Of a stretch of 64,000 nucleotides of DNA, positions 54,401 through 63,600 are shown piece by piece. Within the stretch, counting starts at the first letter, position 1, and each line of letters begins with the position of its first letter. The translations under genes were made by a program, and so were the position numbers. This DNA is from Saccharobesus litoralis. GTDB lineage: Bacteria; Pseudomonadota; Gammaproteobacteria; Enterobacterales; Alteromonadaceae. The stretch covers positions 1,674,001-1,738,000 of the forward strand of contig NZ_CP026604.1 of the NCBI RefSeq assembly GCF_003063625.1. The letters run 5' to 3'. The notes beneath the pieces are model-generated. The model saw nothing but the letters and a program-made list of their open reading frames with translations, had not been told where the DNA came from and did not search any database.

Positions 54401-54940
54401 GCCATCACTAGCACCAGCCAACAGATCAATATTTTTAACTGAGTCAGATTCAGTATAAGTTTGACTAATATTGCCACTATGGATAGGTGCTTGGTTAGAG
54501 ATTGGAGTAGATTTACCACTAATCGTTACCGTTAAACTACGAGTAACAGTAGCCGTGCCGTCGCTAACTTTATAACTGTATTTGATGGTTTGGCTTTCAC
54601 CTTGATCTAAGTCGCTGGCAAAAGCAGTCGGGTCGATTGTGATTTTGCTACCGCTGACGCTAATGCCTTTACTCGGGTTGGCAGCGTCGGCATTTAAGTC
54701 TGTGATGCTTAAGCTATCGTTATCTGCATCGGTAGCGCCGCTTAGCAGATCAATGACTTTACTCGTGTCGCTTTCACTGTAGTTAAAAACCAGATCACCA
54801 TTATGTTGAGGTGCTTTATTACTAGGCTGTGGTTGCTCACCACCTGAGCTTGAGTCATCACCGCCTCCGCCGCCACAGGCGAGTAAATTTAAACTCGCAA
54901 TAATTGCGACTAAGGGTTTAATTCTGGTTTTCAATGTCAT
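51464..54940 (-). CDS. GH86 beta-agarase/porphyranase (lipoprotein, multidomain)
   Basis: A 1158-residue lipoprotein (lipobox NLLAC followed by five glycines). Two cadherin-like domains (about 45-145 and 150-250; each with LLSGA or LLAGA-DxDxD-LS) lead to the catalytic (beta/alpha)8 domain at about 260-680 with acid/base E409 in YEPMNEPFVHAWE and nucleophile E549 in AITEYGNI. Beta-sandwich domains follow, then an Ig-like Big_2 domain (about 890-965) and a CBM4/9-like module (about 985-1155, LNADFETGVYSPW to YIDNIRIEQV). That module resembles the one in the anti-sigma factor. GH86 enzymes cut agarose or porphyran; the choice cannot be read here. The stop codon lies in a unit of repeat array R. 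Confidence 0.9.
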   Translation of the reverse strand: MTLKTRIKPLVAIIASLNLLACGGGGGDDSSSGGEQPQPSNKAPQHNGDLVFNYSESDTSKVIDLLSGATDADNDSLSITDLNADAANPSKGISVSGSKITIDPTAFASDLDQGESQTIKYSYKVSDGTATVTRSLTVTISGKSTPISNQAPIHSGNISQTYTESDSVKNIDLLAGASDGDGDTLSVINLTADANNPSSGVSQSGSQITITPSAFASALHDGDSQKIKYSFDITDGKDSVARTLEVTITGMSDVPVANALKISTSLDTQQYYEDSGSLERERFFNMHDSFTSNNNSVDLLKRYVNEFQIGQGRSFWTPIDVAKQITNADATYPATSVAQQQGPNEVTKFHTNPRSKYLGERNRSVSTAHPKNAMAVGNDPVEGARWAADYFEHYYDNASRPMFYEPMNEPFVHAWEYKSQYNNSDAETREHMTKWFAEIGKAFDSRPAIKDTLIVGFSSAWPSMELPFNTGEYFAHWQSRQKMFMDNAGDHIDAFSVHLYDGINIIDDSVPDDESETRRSGSNSQAILDLIETYSQIKWDTVKPHAITEYGNIVDRAAGEIDYDETVSSQTIRSINNILMELLAREDRVITSIPFITGHATWFWQDPNGGNGNPYIPSLWRPDPNKIQLNSSTNRWEFKNPSDPDNYLININHLFFEFWKDVEGHRIEVNSPDPDLQTIAYVNGDKAYIIVNNLDDDAVDIELDIQAITGANFDGVELERLTVPVDSPATHTSENLSITGSVDGQANDKLAIKIAVGETIKFTVDLDQPLAINNTLQRKSYYSDDHLLKITANQALTFNINGVDVTTKDAARSSAMLRMSIGRAHTSTLQPTLTVNGTQVQVPNDWAGYDQKNRKDGFFGAIDIPVPYNLIQANNEIKVTFPDSGGKVSSMILEMNNEIDNVVVTNITIDDDQTIKAGQTFQANATLAPLNAPNLSVTWSSDNEAITTVDNQGLITAVAEGNATITAMTANGLSDTLAVTVPAADPNLLSDLNADFETGVYSPWSTYWQTKASSQFDVKAEAAKDGNFGLHVQISDDSSHNGLSLTKGVPPQVFGEGQGRKFRLTYDIKLNTDVGSDVAMKFFMVARDDSTNKDVWSTRIEKGTSVGNNMNWQNISIDFDEVDWQGHLARFELYFVTGSGAIDAYIDNIRIEQVNSGN

Positions 54941-55307
54941 AACAGATGCCTATACAAAATCAGTGAAAATTAAATATAAAATTTTACTTTCATAAATAGT
55001 CTTTTTTGATAATGTCACAAATATTGAGTTATGTAAACTTATTGTTAATAAGTGGTTTGTTGTTAACCTTGTAGTAAAGGCGAAGTGTTACTAGGTTATT
55101 TGCTAATTAATGTTTTTTAGCCGTACAGCTTGATTTTTAAAGTTATATTATTTGTGTTTTTATGATTTTTTATGTGATTGTTTTGGGTTTGTAGGTTTGA
55201 TTCAGAAAAATGGCAAAGCTTGATGTCATGGCAATTGCTCTCGTTAAAATTTACAATGGTAAACAATAAACAGCTAAAACTGATTTAAATTACAGTGAGA
55301 ACCAAAC
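54941..55307. other. divergent promoter region of GH86 and HAD genes
   Basis: AT-rich, with TTGTTAATAA near 55041 and TTGTTAACC near 55059, similar to the TTGTTAACAA palindrome upstream of other enzyme genes. The TGTGTCA/ACAT element is not present. Confidence 0.4.
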
Positions 55308-55964
55308 ATGACCTTGCCCTTTAAGGCTATATTATTTGATAAAGACGGTACTATCTTCGATAGTGAAGCCATGTTTTGCCAATCTTGGGTGGAATCAGCC
55401 AAAGAATTCAATGTGCACTTTACTGCCGAAATGTACGATCAATTTGTCGGGGTGAGAGCCGATGAGTGCTATCGCCGCGCAGTTGATATTTTTGGTAAAG
55501 ACTTTCCAATGGATGAGTTTAAAGTATACAACCGTAAATGGATCAATGATCAAAAAGCCATTGGCGTGCCGTTTAAGCTTGGCTTTCAAGCATTTTTTGA
55601 AAAAGTGTTGGCATCCAAGCTGCCTTTAGGCTTAGTCACTTCAAGCACAGCCGAAGCCACGCGTTTAAGTTTTGGTCCTTACCCTGAATATTTACCGCAT
55701 TTTCAGGTGCAAATTACCGGTGATAAGGTAGCTAAGCCTAAGCCTGATCCTATGGGGTATTTAATGGCTTGCCAAGCGTTAAACGTTGAGCCAAGTCAGG
55801 CTTTAGTATTTGAAGACTCTACGGCAGGTATTACTGCTGGGCTAGAAGCGGGTTGCCAAGTTGTAGCTATTCCAGATTACCTACCGATTGCCCAACCTTT
55901 ATTAGATCGCTGTGCTTATGTACTAGAAAGCTTTGAGCAAGCCGATTTTTTGCTTAACACCTAG
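55308..55964 (+). CDS. HAD-superfamily phosphatase / beta-phosphoglucomutase-like
   Basis: A 218-residue cytoplasmic HAD protein. Motif I is FDKDGTIFDSE, where the first aspartate takes the phosphate and the second is the acid/base (K lies between them, so it is D-x-D-G-T type). Motif II is VTSS, motif III the lysine in KPKPDP, and motif IV EDSTAGITAG. Helical cap between motifs I and II fits the beta-phosphoglucomutase/phosphatase type. Set between two GH86 genes, it may act on a sugar phosphate from galactan breakdown, but it could be a general phosphatase. Confidence 0.88.
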   Translation: MTLPFKAILFDKDGTIFDSEAMFCQSWVESAKEFNVHFTAEMYDQFVGVRADECYRRAVDIFGKDFPMDEFKVYNRKWINDQKAIGVPFKLGFQAFFEKVLASKLPLGLVTSSTAEATRLSFGPYPEYLPHFQVQITGDKVAKPKPDPMGYLMACQALNVEPSQALVFEDSTAGITAGLEAGCQVVAIPDYLPIAQPLLDRCAYVLESFEQADFLLNT

Positions 55965-56398
55965 TTAGAAATTAGGGTGGGGATGCCCCCACTCTTGCAT
56001 ATCCTTCAAACCTAGACGAACATAAATATTTGTAGAGCCAGCAAATACAGCCCAAGTTAAAATAATGGGTTATTCATTCTACTAAACTATCCTACCCAAC
56101 TATCGTTAACAATAAACAAAATTGTGTTTATTTGATTGATCTCTAGCTCGCCGATTCTTGTTAACTATGTCACCTGCTTTTATGAAAAATATCATTTTGC
56201 AGCTTATTTGTGTCGGATATTTGTTAACTTAAGTGTTTTAGTTTACAAAACTTTAAAAAATTATTGATCTATATTTAAATTATCACATAATGAGATTGTT
56301 CAAATTAAAAAGTTGTAAGTTATATTTGAACTTAAAAGGAAGTGTATAAAGAAAAAGTAAAATAAAACACAAACACTCAAAACAACTTAGGTGTCAAA
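55965..56398. other. promoter region of the second GH86 gene
   Basis: It has a GC-rich hairpin at 55974-55995 (AGGGTGGGG / CCCCACTCT) that may end the HAD transcript, and CGTTAACAA near 56104 and TTGTTAACT near 56221. TTGTGTCG at 56208 recalls the first block of the sulfatase element, but its second block is missing. Confidence 0.4.
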
Positions 56399-59305
56399 AT
56401 GAAAATGATAAAATCAGTTTCAGCATGGAAAAAAGTGAGTCTTGCTCTGGCAACCGCCGTAATGTCTCATTCTACACTGGCAGCCACCACAGCAACTATT
56501 GATCTCAACACACAAAAATTTATAGGCGGGCAGTCTGATTTAGATCGCGCAAAGTATTTTAATTTGCACTCGATCAATAGCGAAAACAAAATGACGCAAG
56601 CGGAAGTATCGTATTTAGTTAACGATTTAAACGTGGGTTTTGGTCGCAGTTTTTGGAGTCCTTTTTCATCGTATAGCGGTGATGCGCCATACCCTAGTGC
56701 GTCTTACGCCCAAACTAACGGTCCAGCGGCCATTAGCAGTACAAAAAATCATCCCAATTACAATTTGTTCAGCAAAAACTATATTGTGACAGAGCACCCC
56801 AGCAAAATTTTTGTTGCGAATGAAGATCCTGTGCAAGTGGCTGAGTGGGCAGCTAACTATTTTAAATATTATTTTGATAACGATACTCGACCAGAATACT
56901 ACGAACCCATGAACGAGCCATTTGTTCATTCGCATGAGTTTGGTATTGATCAGGTTGTCGCGCGCCAACAGATGACAGCCGTGTTTGCTGAAATTGGCAA
57001 AAAGTTCAAGCAGGAAGGGATCTCAACAAAAATTATCGGCTATTCAAGCGCTTGGCCTTCAATGGAAAAGTGGGACTTTGCCCATTTTGATGGTCGTATG
57101 AAGTACTTTATGGACGTAGCCGGCCCACATATTGACGGTATTTCAGTTCATCCTTATGACGGGGTAAACGTGACAGGGGCTGACAATGAACGTTCGGGTA
57201 GTAACCTTGAAGCGATTCTTGATTTAGTTGAAACGTATAGCCATTACAAGTGGGATGCCGTCAAGCCACTTGCTATCTCTGAGTATGGCGGCATTGAATC
57301 AGGCTATGGTGACACTTATTCTGATCTACGATCGGTACAGTCATTGCGTTCACAAAATAAAATGTTGATGCAATTACTTAATCGTCAAGACCGTTTATTA
57401 ACCTCTATCCCATTTAATACGGGTAAATCTAGCTGGCATTATAACGCGGCTAATAATTGGAACCCTTATGGTGCGGCAATTTTGCGCCCTGATCCAAACA
57501 GCATAATTAATGGTCAACCCACACAGTTTTTCTGGACTAAGCGCGTCGATTTTTATCGTTTATGGTCTGACGTAAAAGGCAAGCGCGTTAAAGTGCAGTC
57601 GACCAATCCTGATATTCAAGTTAATGCCTTTGTTTCGGGTAATAAAGCGTATGTGGCATTAAATACTTTGGCTGATTATTGGGAAACCGTGAATTTAGAC
57701 TTTGTTAATAGCTTAGGTAATGTCACGAACGTTCGTCAGAAACGCTTGGTTGCGCATCAGAGTAATACGCCGATTTACCAAGATACCACTATTGCAGCGC
57801 CAAGCAGCTATGCCATGCAACCGGGTGAAACTATAGTACTAGAGTACACCTTTGCCAATAATGTGAGTTTTACCGACACCTATCATACTGAACATTATTA
57901 TGCTGATGAGCATACAGTCGCCATTACTGCTGGTACGGCACATAGCTTTACTTTTAACGGTGTGACGACAGGCGCAGGTAATAGTGTATTGCGCATTAGT
58001 ATGGGACGCGCGCATGGTTTGTCTTTGCAACCTACGGTTAAAGTTAATGGTACAACGGTTGCGATCAAGCAAAATTGGGGCGGTGGATCACAAGCTACGC
58101 GAGACGAGTTTTTTGGTGCGATAGAAGTGGATTTGACTAATAGCTTACTGCAAGCCAATAACACGGTCACGGTTACCTATCCTGACACTGGCGGTAAAAT
58201 TGCCTCTGTTGTATTACAGGTTAACAACGACAGTAATGGCGGCGGCGCGACTGACAGTGTTACCTTTGCTAATTCAATCACCTCGTTAGCCAGTCAAACC
58301 GACTATGCGTTCTCTATGAATTATGGTGCCGCGGCGAGCAGAGATATTGCGGTTGAATTATGGCAAGGCGCGACCTATTTAGCGGGCGGCAAGACAACAG
58401 TTAATGCTGGATCTGGTATTGCTACCGTTAACTTAAGCGTATCACCTGCGCCGACAGTTGGATCGACAGACTATATTTTAAAAGGGTCTATTCGCCCAGC
58501 GGGGACTAATTGGCAGCAAAATATTGATACTCAGCAAATCAACAACATTACTATCGGAAGCGATGACTTTGCATTTACTAATGCGCTGACCCACTTACCC
58601 AGCCAAACCAGTTATGATTTTTTAGTTGATTACGACGCATTACAAACCCGAGATTTGGTGGTTGAAATATGGAACAGTGCAGGCTGGCAAGGCGAGGGCA
58701 AAGCCACTGTTCAGCAGGGAGCTGGCACCGCGACGGTCACGGTTAATTTAGCGACAGCACCAACGGTAGGTGAAACCGGCTATATCTTAAAAGGGTCTAT
58801 TCGCCCAGAAGGGACGAACTGGCAACAAAATATTGATACTGCGCAATTAAACAACATTACTATCAGTAGTTTGACTTTACCAAGCGGTTATACGCAATTG
58901 GCGTTTGGCTCGGCCGGTAAGTGTGCTGATGTGCCTAATGGTAGCGCAACCGATGGCGTGCAATTGCAGCAATGGGCATGTTACGCCAGCGCAAATCAAT
59001 CGTTTCAATTAACCAATTTTAGCGCTGGTTATTACCTTATTGAAAACCAAGCCAGTGGCAAATGTATTGATAAAACTAATTCTGCCAATGCAGGCGCTAT
59101 TGTCCATCAATGGACTTGCTCTGCTGCAAATGACAATCAAGCTTGGACCGTGCTAGATGCTGGCAATGGCAGTTTCCAATTGCAGAACAAACATAGTGGT
59201 TTGTGTTTAGGAATTGTTGGCGGTAATGCGGGTACAAGCAATGGTGATCAATTAACCCAAGCAGCTTGTGGTAGTGATAGTTCGCAGTTGATTAGCTTTA
59301 ATTAG
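56399..59305 (+). CDS. GH86 beta-agarase/porphyranase with ricin-type lectin domain
   Basis: A 968-residue exported enzyme (signal ending STLAATTA). The catalytic domain comes at once (about residues 30-480), with E173 in YEPMNEPFVHSHE as acid/base and E295 in AISEYGGIES as nucleophile. Next a beta-sandwich (about 490-615), two tandem beta-domains (about 620-720 and 725-825) that both end IRPxGTNWQQNIDT, and a C-terminal ricin B/CBM13-like domain with QW repeats (QLQQWAC, HQWTC) and six cysteines. It shares much of its catalytic domain with the GH86 enzyme at 51464-54940 but has a signal peptidase I-type leader and different binding modules, so it is probably released rather than anchored. 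Confidence 0.9.
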   Translation: MKMIKSVSAWKKVSLALATAVMSHSTLAATTATIDLNTQKFIGGQSDLDRAKYFNLHSINSENKMTQAEVSYLVNDLNVGFGRSFWSPFSSYSGDAPYPSASYAQTNGPAAISSTKNHPNYNLFSKNYIVTEHPSKIFVANEDPVQVAEWAANYFKYYFDNDTRPEYYEPMNEPFVHSHEFGIDQVVARQQMTAVFAEIGKKFKQEGISTKIIGYSSAWPSMEKWDFAHFDGRMKYFMDVAGPHIDGISVHPYDGVNVTGADNERSGSNLEAILDLVETYSHYKWDAVKPLAISEYGGIESGYGDTYSDLRSVQSLRSQNKMLMQLLNRQDRLLTSIPFNTGKSSWHYNAANNWNPYGAAILRPDPNSIINGQPTQFFWTKRVDFYRLWSDVKGKRVKVQSTNPDIQVNAFVSGNKAYVALNTLADYWETVNLDFVNSLGNVTNVRQKRLVAHQSNTPIYQDTTIAAPSSYAMQPGETIVLEYTFANNVSFTDTYHTEHYYADEHTVAITAGTAHSFTFNGVTTGAGNSVLRISMGRAHGLSLQPTVKVNGTTVAIKQNWGGGSQATRDEFFGAIEVDLTNSLLQANNTVTVTYPDTGGKIASVVLQVNNDSNGGGATDSVTFANSITSLASQTDYAFSMNYGAAASRDIAVELWQGATYLAGGKTTVNAGSGIATVNLSVSPAPTVGSTDYILKGSIRPAGTNWQQNIDTQQINNITIGSDDFAFTNALTHLPSQTSYDFLVDYDALQTRDLVVEIWNSAGWQGEGKATVQQGAGTATVTVNLATAPTVGETGYILKGSIRPEGTNWQQNIDTAQLNNITISSLTLPSGYTQLAFGSAGKCADVPNGSATDGVQLQQWACYASANQSFQLTNFSAGYYLIENQASGKCIDKTNSANAGAIVHQWTCSAANDNQAWTVLDAGNGSFQLQNKHSGLCLGIVGGNAGTSNGDQLTQAACGSDSSQLISFN

Positions 59306-59359
59306 TTCTAATCGTGTTAGTTTCGTCGAACCTTTCCTCAAGAAGTCTCGACACCTTGG

Positions 59360-59397
59360 CCCTGCTGAAGGTTTTTAGCAGGGCGTTTTTGTTTTTC
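59360..59397 (+). terminator. terminator after the second GH86 gene
   Basis: An 8-bp stem GCCCTGCT / AGCAGGGC with a 10-nt loop followed by GTTTTTGTTTTT, 54 bp after the stop codon. Confidence 0.85.
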
Positions 59398-60247
59398 ACC
59401 TTTTTGTAGCCCGCACTTCTTCTCGCGCTAGCATGGCTTGTTTGCGGGTTTCTCTCCAACGGTAGCCGCCTAAGCTGGCATCTTTACGTAATACTCGATG
59501 ACAAGGAATAATAAATGCGAGTGGATTGGCACCAATGGCAGAGCCTACGGCGCGCACAGCATTGGGCTTGTTGATCGTTTGCGCTATATCGCTATAGGTG
59601 GCTAATTCGCCGGCGGGTATGCGCAACAAAGCCCGCCAAATGTTAATTTGAAAATTAGTGCCCTTAACCCACAACGACAAGGGTGTGACTGCTGATTTGT
59701 GGTGATGTTCTTGCGAGTTGTGATAAAAAATACGCTCTATCACCTGTTGGCACTTTGGCTGGTCATGTTGCAAAGTGGCATTAGGCCAAGTCTGCTTAAG
59801 TTTATTTAAGCCAAAGGTTATATCGTCATTGTCTAATAAATCGAGTTGATTTAGCCCTTTATCACTTAAGGCCACAAATGCAAAACCAAAGGGCGTAGGG
59901 TGCAAGCCATAATAAAGCGTTAACCCCAAGCCTGCGGTTTTGTACTCGCTTGGCGTTACGGCATCAAGCTTTACAAAATGGCCGTGCAAACGCGACTGAC
60001 TGCTTAAACCTACATCTAAAGTAGTGTCGAATAAAGATTGCTGCTGGCTGATCTTTTGTTTGGCATTTTGCAAAGTTAAGGCTTGTAAATAGCGCTTTGG
60101 GCTGACTCCAGCCCAGCGACTAAACAATCGCTGAAAATGAAATTCACTTAAATGTACATGTTCAGCAATATCCGCCAGGCTAGGTTGTTGCAAAGCTTGC
60201 TGGCGAATAAATTCAATGGCAGTGGCTATTTTTTGGTAGTCAGACAT
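59396..60247 (-). CDS. Ada-like regulator/O6-alkylguanine-DNA methyltransferase
   Basis: A 283-residue protein with an N-terminal AraC-type helix-turn-helix (SLADIAEHVHLSEFHFQRLF) and a C-terminal methyltransferase domain with the acceptor cysteine in IIPCHRVL. The zinc-binding N-terminal domain of Ada is missing, so the type is the two-domain Ada relative found in many proteobacteria. It removes alkyl groups from O6-guanine by suicidal transfer to the cysteine. It has no visible link to polysaccharide use and marks an ordinary gene within the locus. Confidence 0.92.
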   Translation of the reverse strand: MSDYQKIATAIEFIRQQALQQPSLADIAEHVHLSEFHFQRLFSRWAGVSPKRYLQALTLQNAKQKISQQQSLFDTTLDVGLSSQSRLHGHFVKLDAVTPSEYKTAGLGLTLYYGLHPTPFGFAFVALSDKGLNQLDLLDNDDITFGLNKLKQTWPNATLQHDQPKCQQVIERIFYHNSQEHHHKSAVTPLSLWVKGTNFQINIWRALLRIPAGELATYSDIAQTINKPNAVRAVGSAIGANPLAFIIPCHRVLRKDASLGGYRWRETRKQAMLAREEVRATKR

Positions 60248-60650
60248 AAGTTTGTTGAGTAAGTGATGTCTGTCTATTGTGGATCACTGCCAGAATTAAA
60301 TCGATCCGCTTCTTGCTAATTTATTTGTAAAGTAAATAGCGATAAAAAGTACATAGATTATAAAAAATCCTTCTATATGTATTTTTAATTGTTAACAACT
60401 TCTCTGTAAGCCTGATTAAATCCGCCTTTCTGTTAACAATAATTATAAATAACCCCTGCCTAATAACGAATTTATTGTTAATTGTTAAATATTAATTATT
60501 GATCAAATCGCAATTTGAGTTAATTATTGAATGGCTTGTAAAAGCACATAACACGAAAAAAGAAGAGTTTTGAATGCAGTTAGGCAAGGTACAGGGTTTG
60601 GTATCTAAGCCTATCGAAATTTAAAAAATAACAATCAAAAGGGCATCACT
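60248..60650. other. promoter region of the alpha-agarase-like gene
   Basis: Very AT-rich. It holds TTGTTAACAA at 60389-60398 and CTGTTAACAAT at 60430-60440, plus ATTGTTAAAT near 60481. The TGTGTCA/ACAT element is not present. Confidence 0.45.
60389..60440. promoter_or_regulatory. paired TTGTTAACAA-like palindromes
   Basis: Two palindromic words, TTGTTAACAA at 60389-60398 and TGTTAACA at 60431-60438, are about 42 bp (four helical turns) apart, a spacing often seen for a pair of operator sites. The regulator is unknown. Confidence 0.35.
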
Positions 60651-63600
60651 ATGTTTAAAACAAAGCGTTCTCTGCTGAGTTCAAGCATTGCAATATCATT
60701 TGCATTGTTTGGTGCTAAGGCTTATGCAGACACTATACAACTGCAAGCTGAAGCATTTGTTAACTCAGGCGGTACCTATCAAGACGGCCAACCTAATCCA
60801 GTTACTATCTATAATGTTAATGGCCAAGGTGCGATTAACTTTATTAACGCTGGAGATTATGTTGATTACAACGTTACTGCTGAAGGCGGCGAATACGAAA
60901 TTGAATATTTAGTTGGAACCAGTGTTCAGTCAGGGCCTAACATTGAAGTATTAGTTAATGTTAACGGCGCTTGGCAAAGTCAAGGTTCGGTTGCGGTTCC
61001 TTACGGTAGTTGGGACGATTTTCAATCGTTAACTCCAGCGCATACCGTCACTTTACCGGCAGGTTCTTCAACGGTGCGTTTACTAGCCGTTGGTTCAACT
61101 TGGCAATGGAATTTAGAGTCTTTCTCGTTAACTCAAGTCACGCCAATCCCACCTGTTGGTGATTCTGATAATGACGGTGTTAATGATGATGTCGACCAAT
61201 GTCCAAATACACCTGCAGGTACCGCAGTTGATGCAACAGGTTGTCAAACCGGCGGTGGCAGTCAGCCTAGCGGCGATTCATTTGTCATTGAAATGGAAGC
61301 CTTTGACTCAACCGGCAGTGATGATCCGCGCGCACAAGGCGTGGTAGTCGGTGAGCGTGGCTACCCGCAAGACAAACATACAGTGGTCGATAGCGTACAA
61401 ACCACTGATTGGGTCGACTATACAATTAACTTCCCGAGTTCAGGTAATTACAGCATTAGCATGTTGGCATCAGGCCAAACCGATCATGCAACGGCAATTC
61501 TGTTTGTCGATGGTTCACAAATTAATGAAGTGCCGGTACACACAGGAAACCAAGCTGATTTCGCCGACTTTACGTTGGCTAGTTCGCTATACATAAGTGC
61601 AGGCACACACACTATACGTGTGCAAGCGGGCAGCTCTACCGGCACCTTTAGCTGGTTATGGTTTGGTGATGCTTTAACCTTTACCAACCTTGATGGTGGT
61701 AATGGTGGTGAGCCTAACCAAGATGCTGACAACGATGGTGTAGTCGATAATTCAGATGTTTGTCCGAATACGCCAGTAGGCGAAACGACAGATGCTAACG
61801 GTTGTAGCGCTTCGCAATTAGATGATGATAACGATGGCGTATATAACAACCTTGATCAATGTCCTGCAACAGCTCCGGGTGCACAGGTTGATGCCAATGG
61901 TTGTGAAATCATTATCGACAACGATACTGATAATGATGGTGTTAACAACAGCGTCGATCAATGTCCAAATACTCCGCCAGGCGCAACTGTAGATGCCAAT
62001 GGTTGTGAAATTATCTTTGCTGATGCCGATAATGACGGCGTGCAAGACTCACAAGATTTTTGTCCGAACACCCCAGCTGGCGAGGCGGTTAATGGCTCAG
62101 GTTGTGGCGCTTCGCAACTGGATGACGACAACGACGGCGTGATGAACAATGTTGATCAATGTCCTAATACGCCAGCCGGTACTCAGGTTGATGCAACAGG
62201 GTGTGAAGCCGACAATGGTGGTCAGCCTCCTAGTGGTGGCTACGATCACGATGGCCAAGGTTTGTTGTGGAGCCGAGTGGACGGCGCAACTAACTTTGCA
62301 GGCGAAGCTGGATATGTGGCTAACCCGCCTAACTATGATGTGACTACAGACTTGTTAGAAACAGATGATGCTATTCGTGGTAATTCAACCGAAGTGTTCC
62401 GCGGTGAAATTTACGATGCTGACGGCCATATCTCGTTCTATGAACATATTGATGACAGTGTGCGTTTATACATTGACGGTCAACTCGTGCTGAGCAACGA
62501 CAGTTGGGAAAATTCATCACAAACTACAGATTTAAATTTAACTCCAGGTTGGCATAACTTTGAATTAAGGCTGGGTAATGCTGACGGTGGCAGTGGTGCA
62601 GTCAGTGGTATCGGCTTTGGTATTGATATTGACGGCGGTACTAACTTTGTTCACCCAAGTAACTTAAGCCCAAGCTTGTTTAGATCGAGTGGTCAAGTGG
62701 TGGTTGACCCAATTTTACCGCCTCCAGGTGGTATTTATATTCAACTCGAAGACTTTGATGAAACGGGTACAGTTGGCCGAGTGGCGAGTGATCCGAACGA
62801 TGGTTTTGTGGTTGGAGAATCCAATGTTGGTTGGGTGACCAATGGTGACTATGGTAAGTATCACAATGTGTTTCTTGAAGCAGGTACATATCGAGCCTTT
62901 ATTACTGTGTCGACCCCAGCGGGTGGTAGCTATGGTGCGCGTATTGATATTAATGGCGAACCTTTTGCTTGGGGCTATTTTGACAGCACAGGTGGCTGGG
63001 ATGTGGCCGCGGAATATGAGCTGTACGGTGGTGATTTAGTGGTAGATAGCACAGGTAACCACACAGTACATGTGGAAGCAATTGGTGGTTCAGATTGGCA
63101 GTGGAGTGGTGATTTTGTGCGCTTTGCTAAAGTGAGCGACAGCACAGCCAAACAACCGCGTGTTTATAATCCGAACGAGCACACAGTGGCCGAGATTCAA
63201 GGCCCAGCAACTGGATTGCAATACTTAAAACCGCCGGTTGATATTCCACTTGCGAACCAAGTATTGAAGTCAGATGTGTGGTACACCTATCCGCAAAATC
63301 GCAATTTAGTGGTCGATGGTGAAACGCCTTATGCCGACTTTGGTGCCACCGGTGCGTTTTGGGGACACCCACCAGAGCATGATTTCTACGACGATACTGT
63401 CATTATGGACTGGGCGGTCAACGTAGTTGACGACTTCCAAAGTGAAGGGTTTGAATATACCGCTCGTGGTGAGTTTGACTGGGGCTATGGTTGGTTTACT
63501 GAGTTTACGACTAATCCACAACCTCACTATGTACAAACCCTAGATGGTCGCAATGTACGCATGACTTTTATGGGTTACTTAAGCCATGATGGTTACAACA

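Noticed and set aside
61484-62149. Leftward open frames inside the last gene
   Set aside because: They are mirror frames of the type-3 repeats of the rightward enzyme gene.
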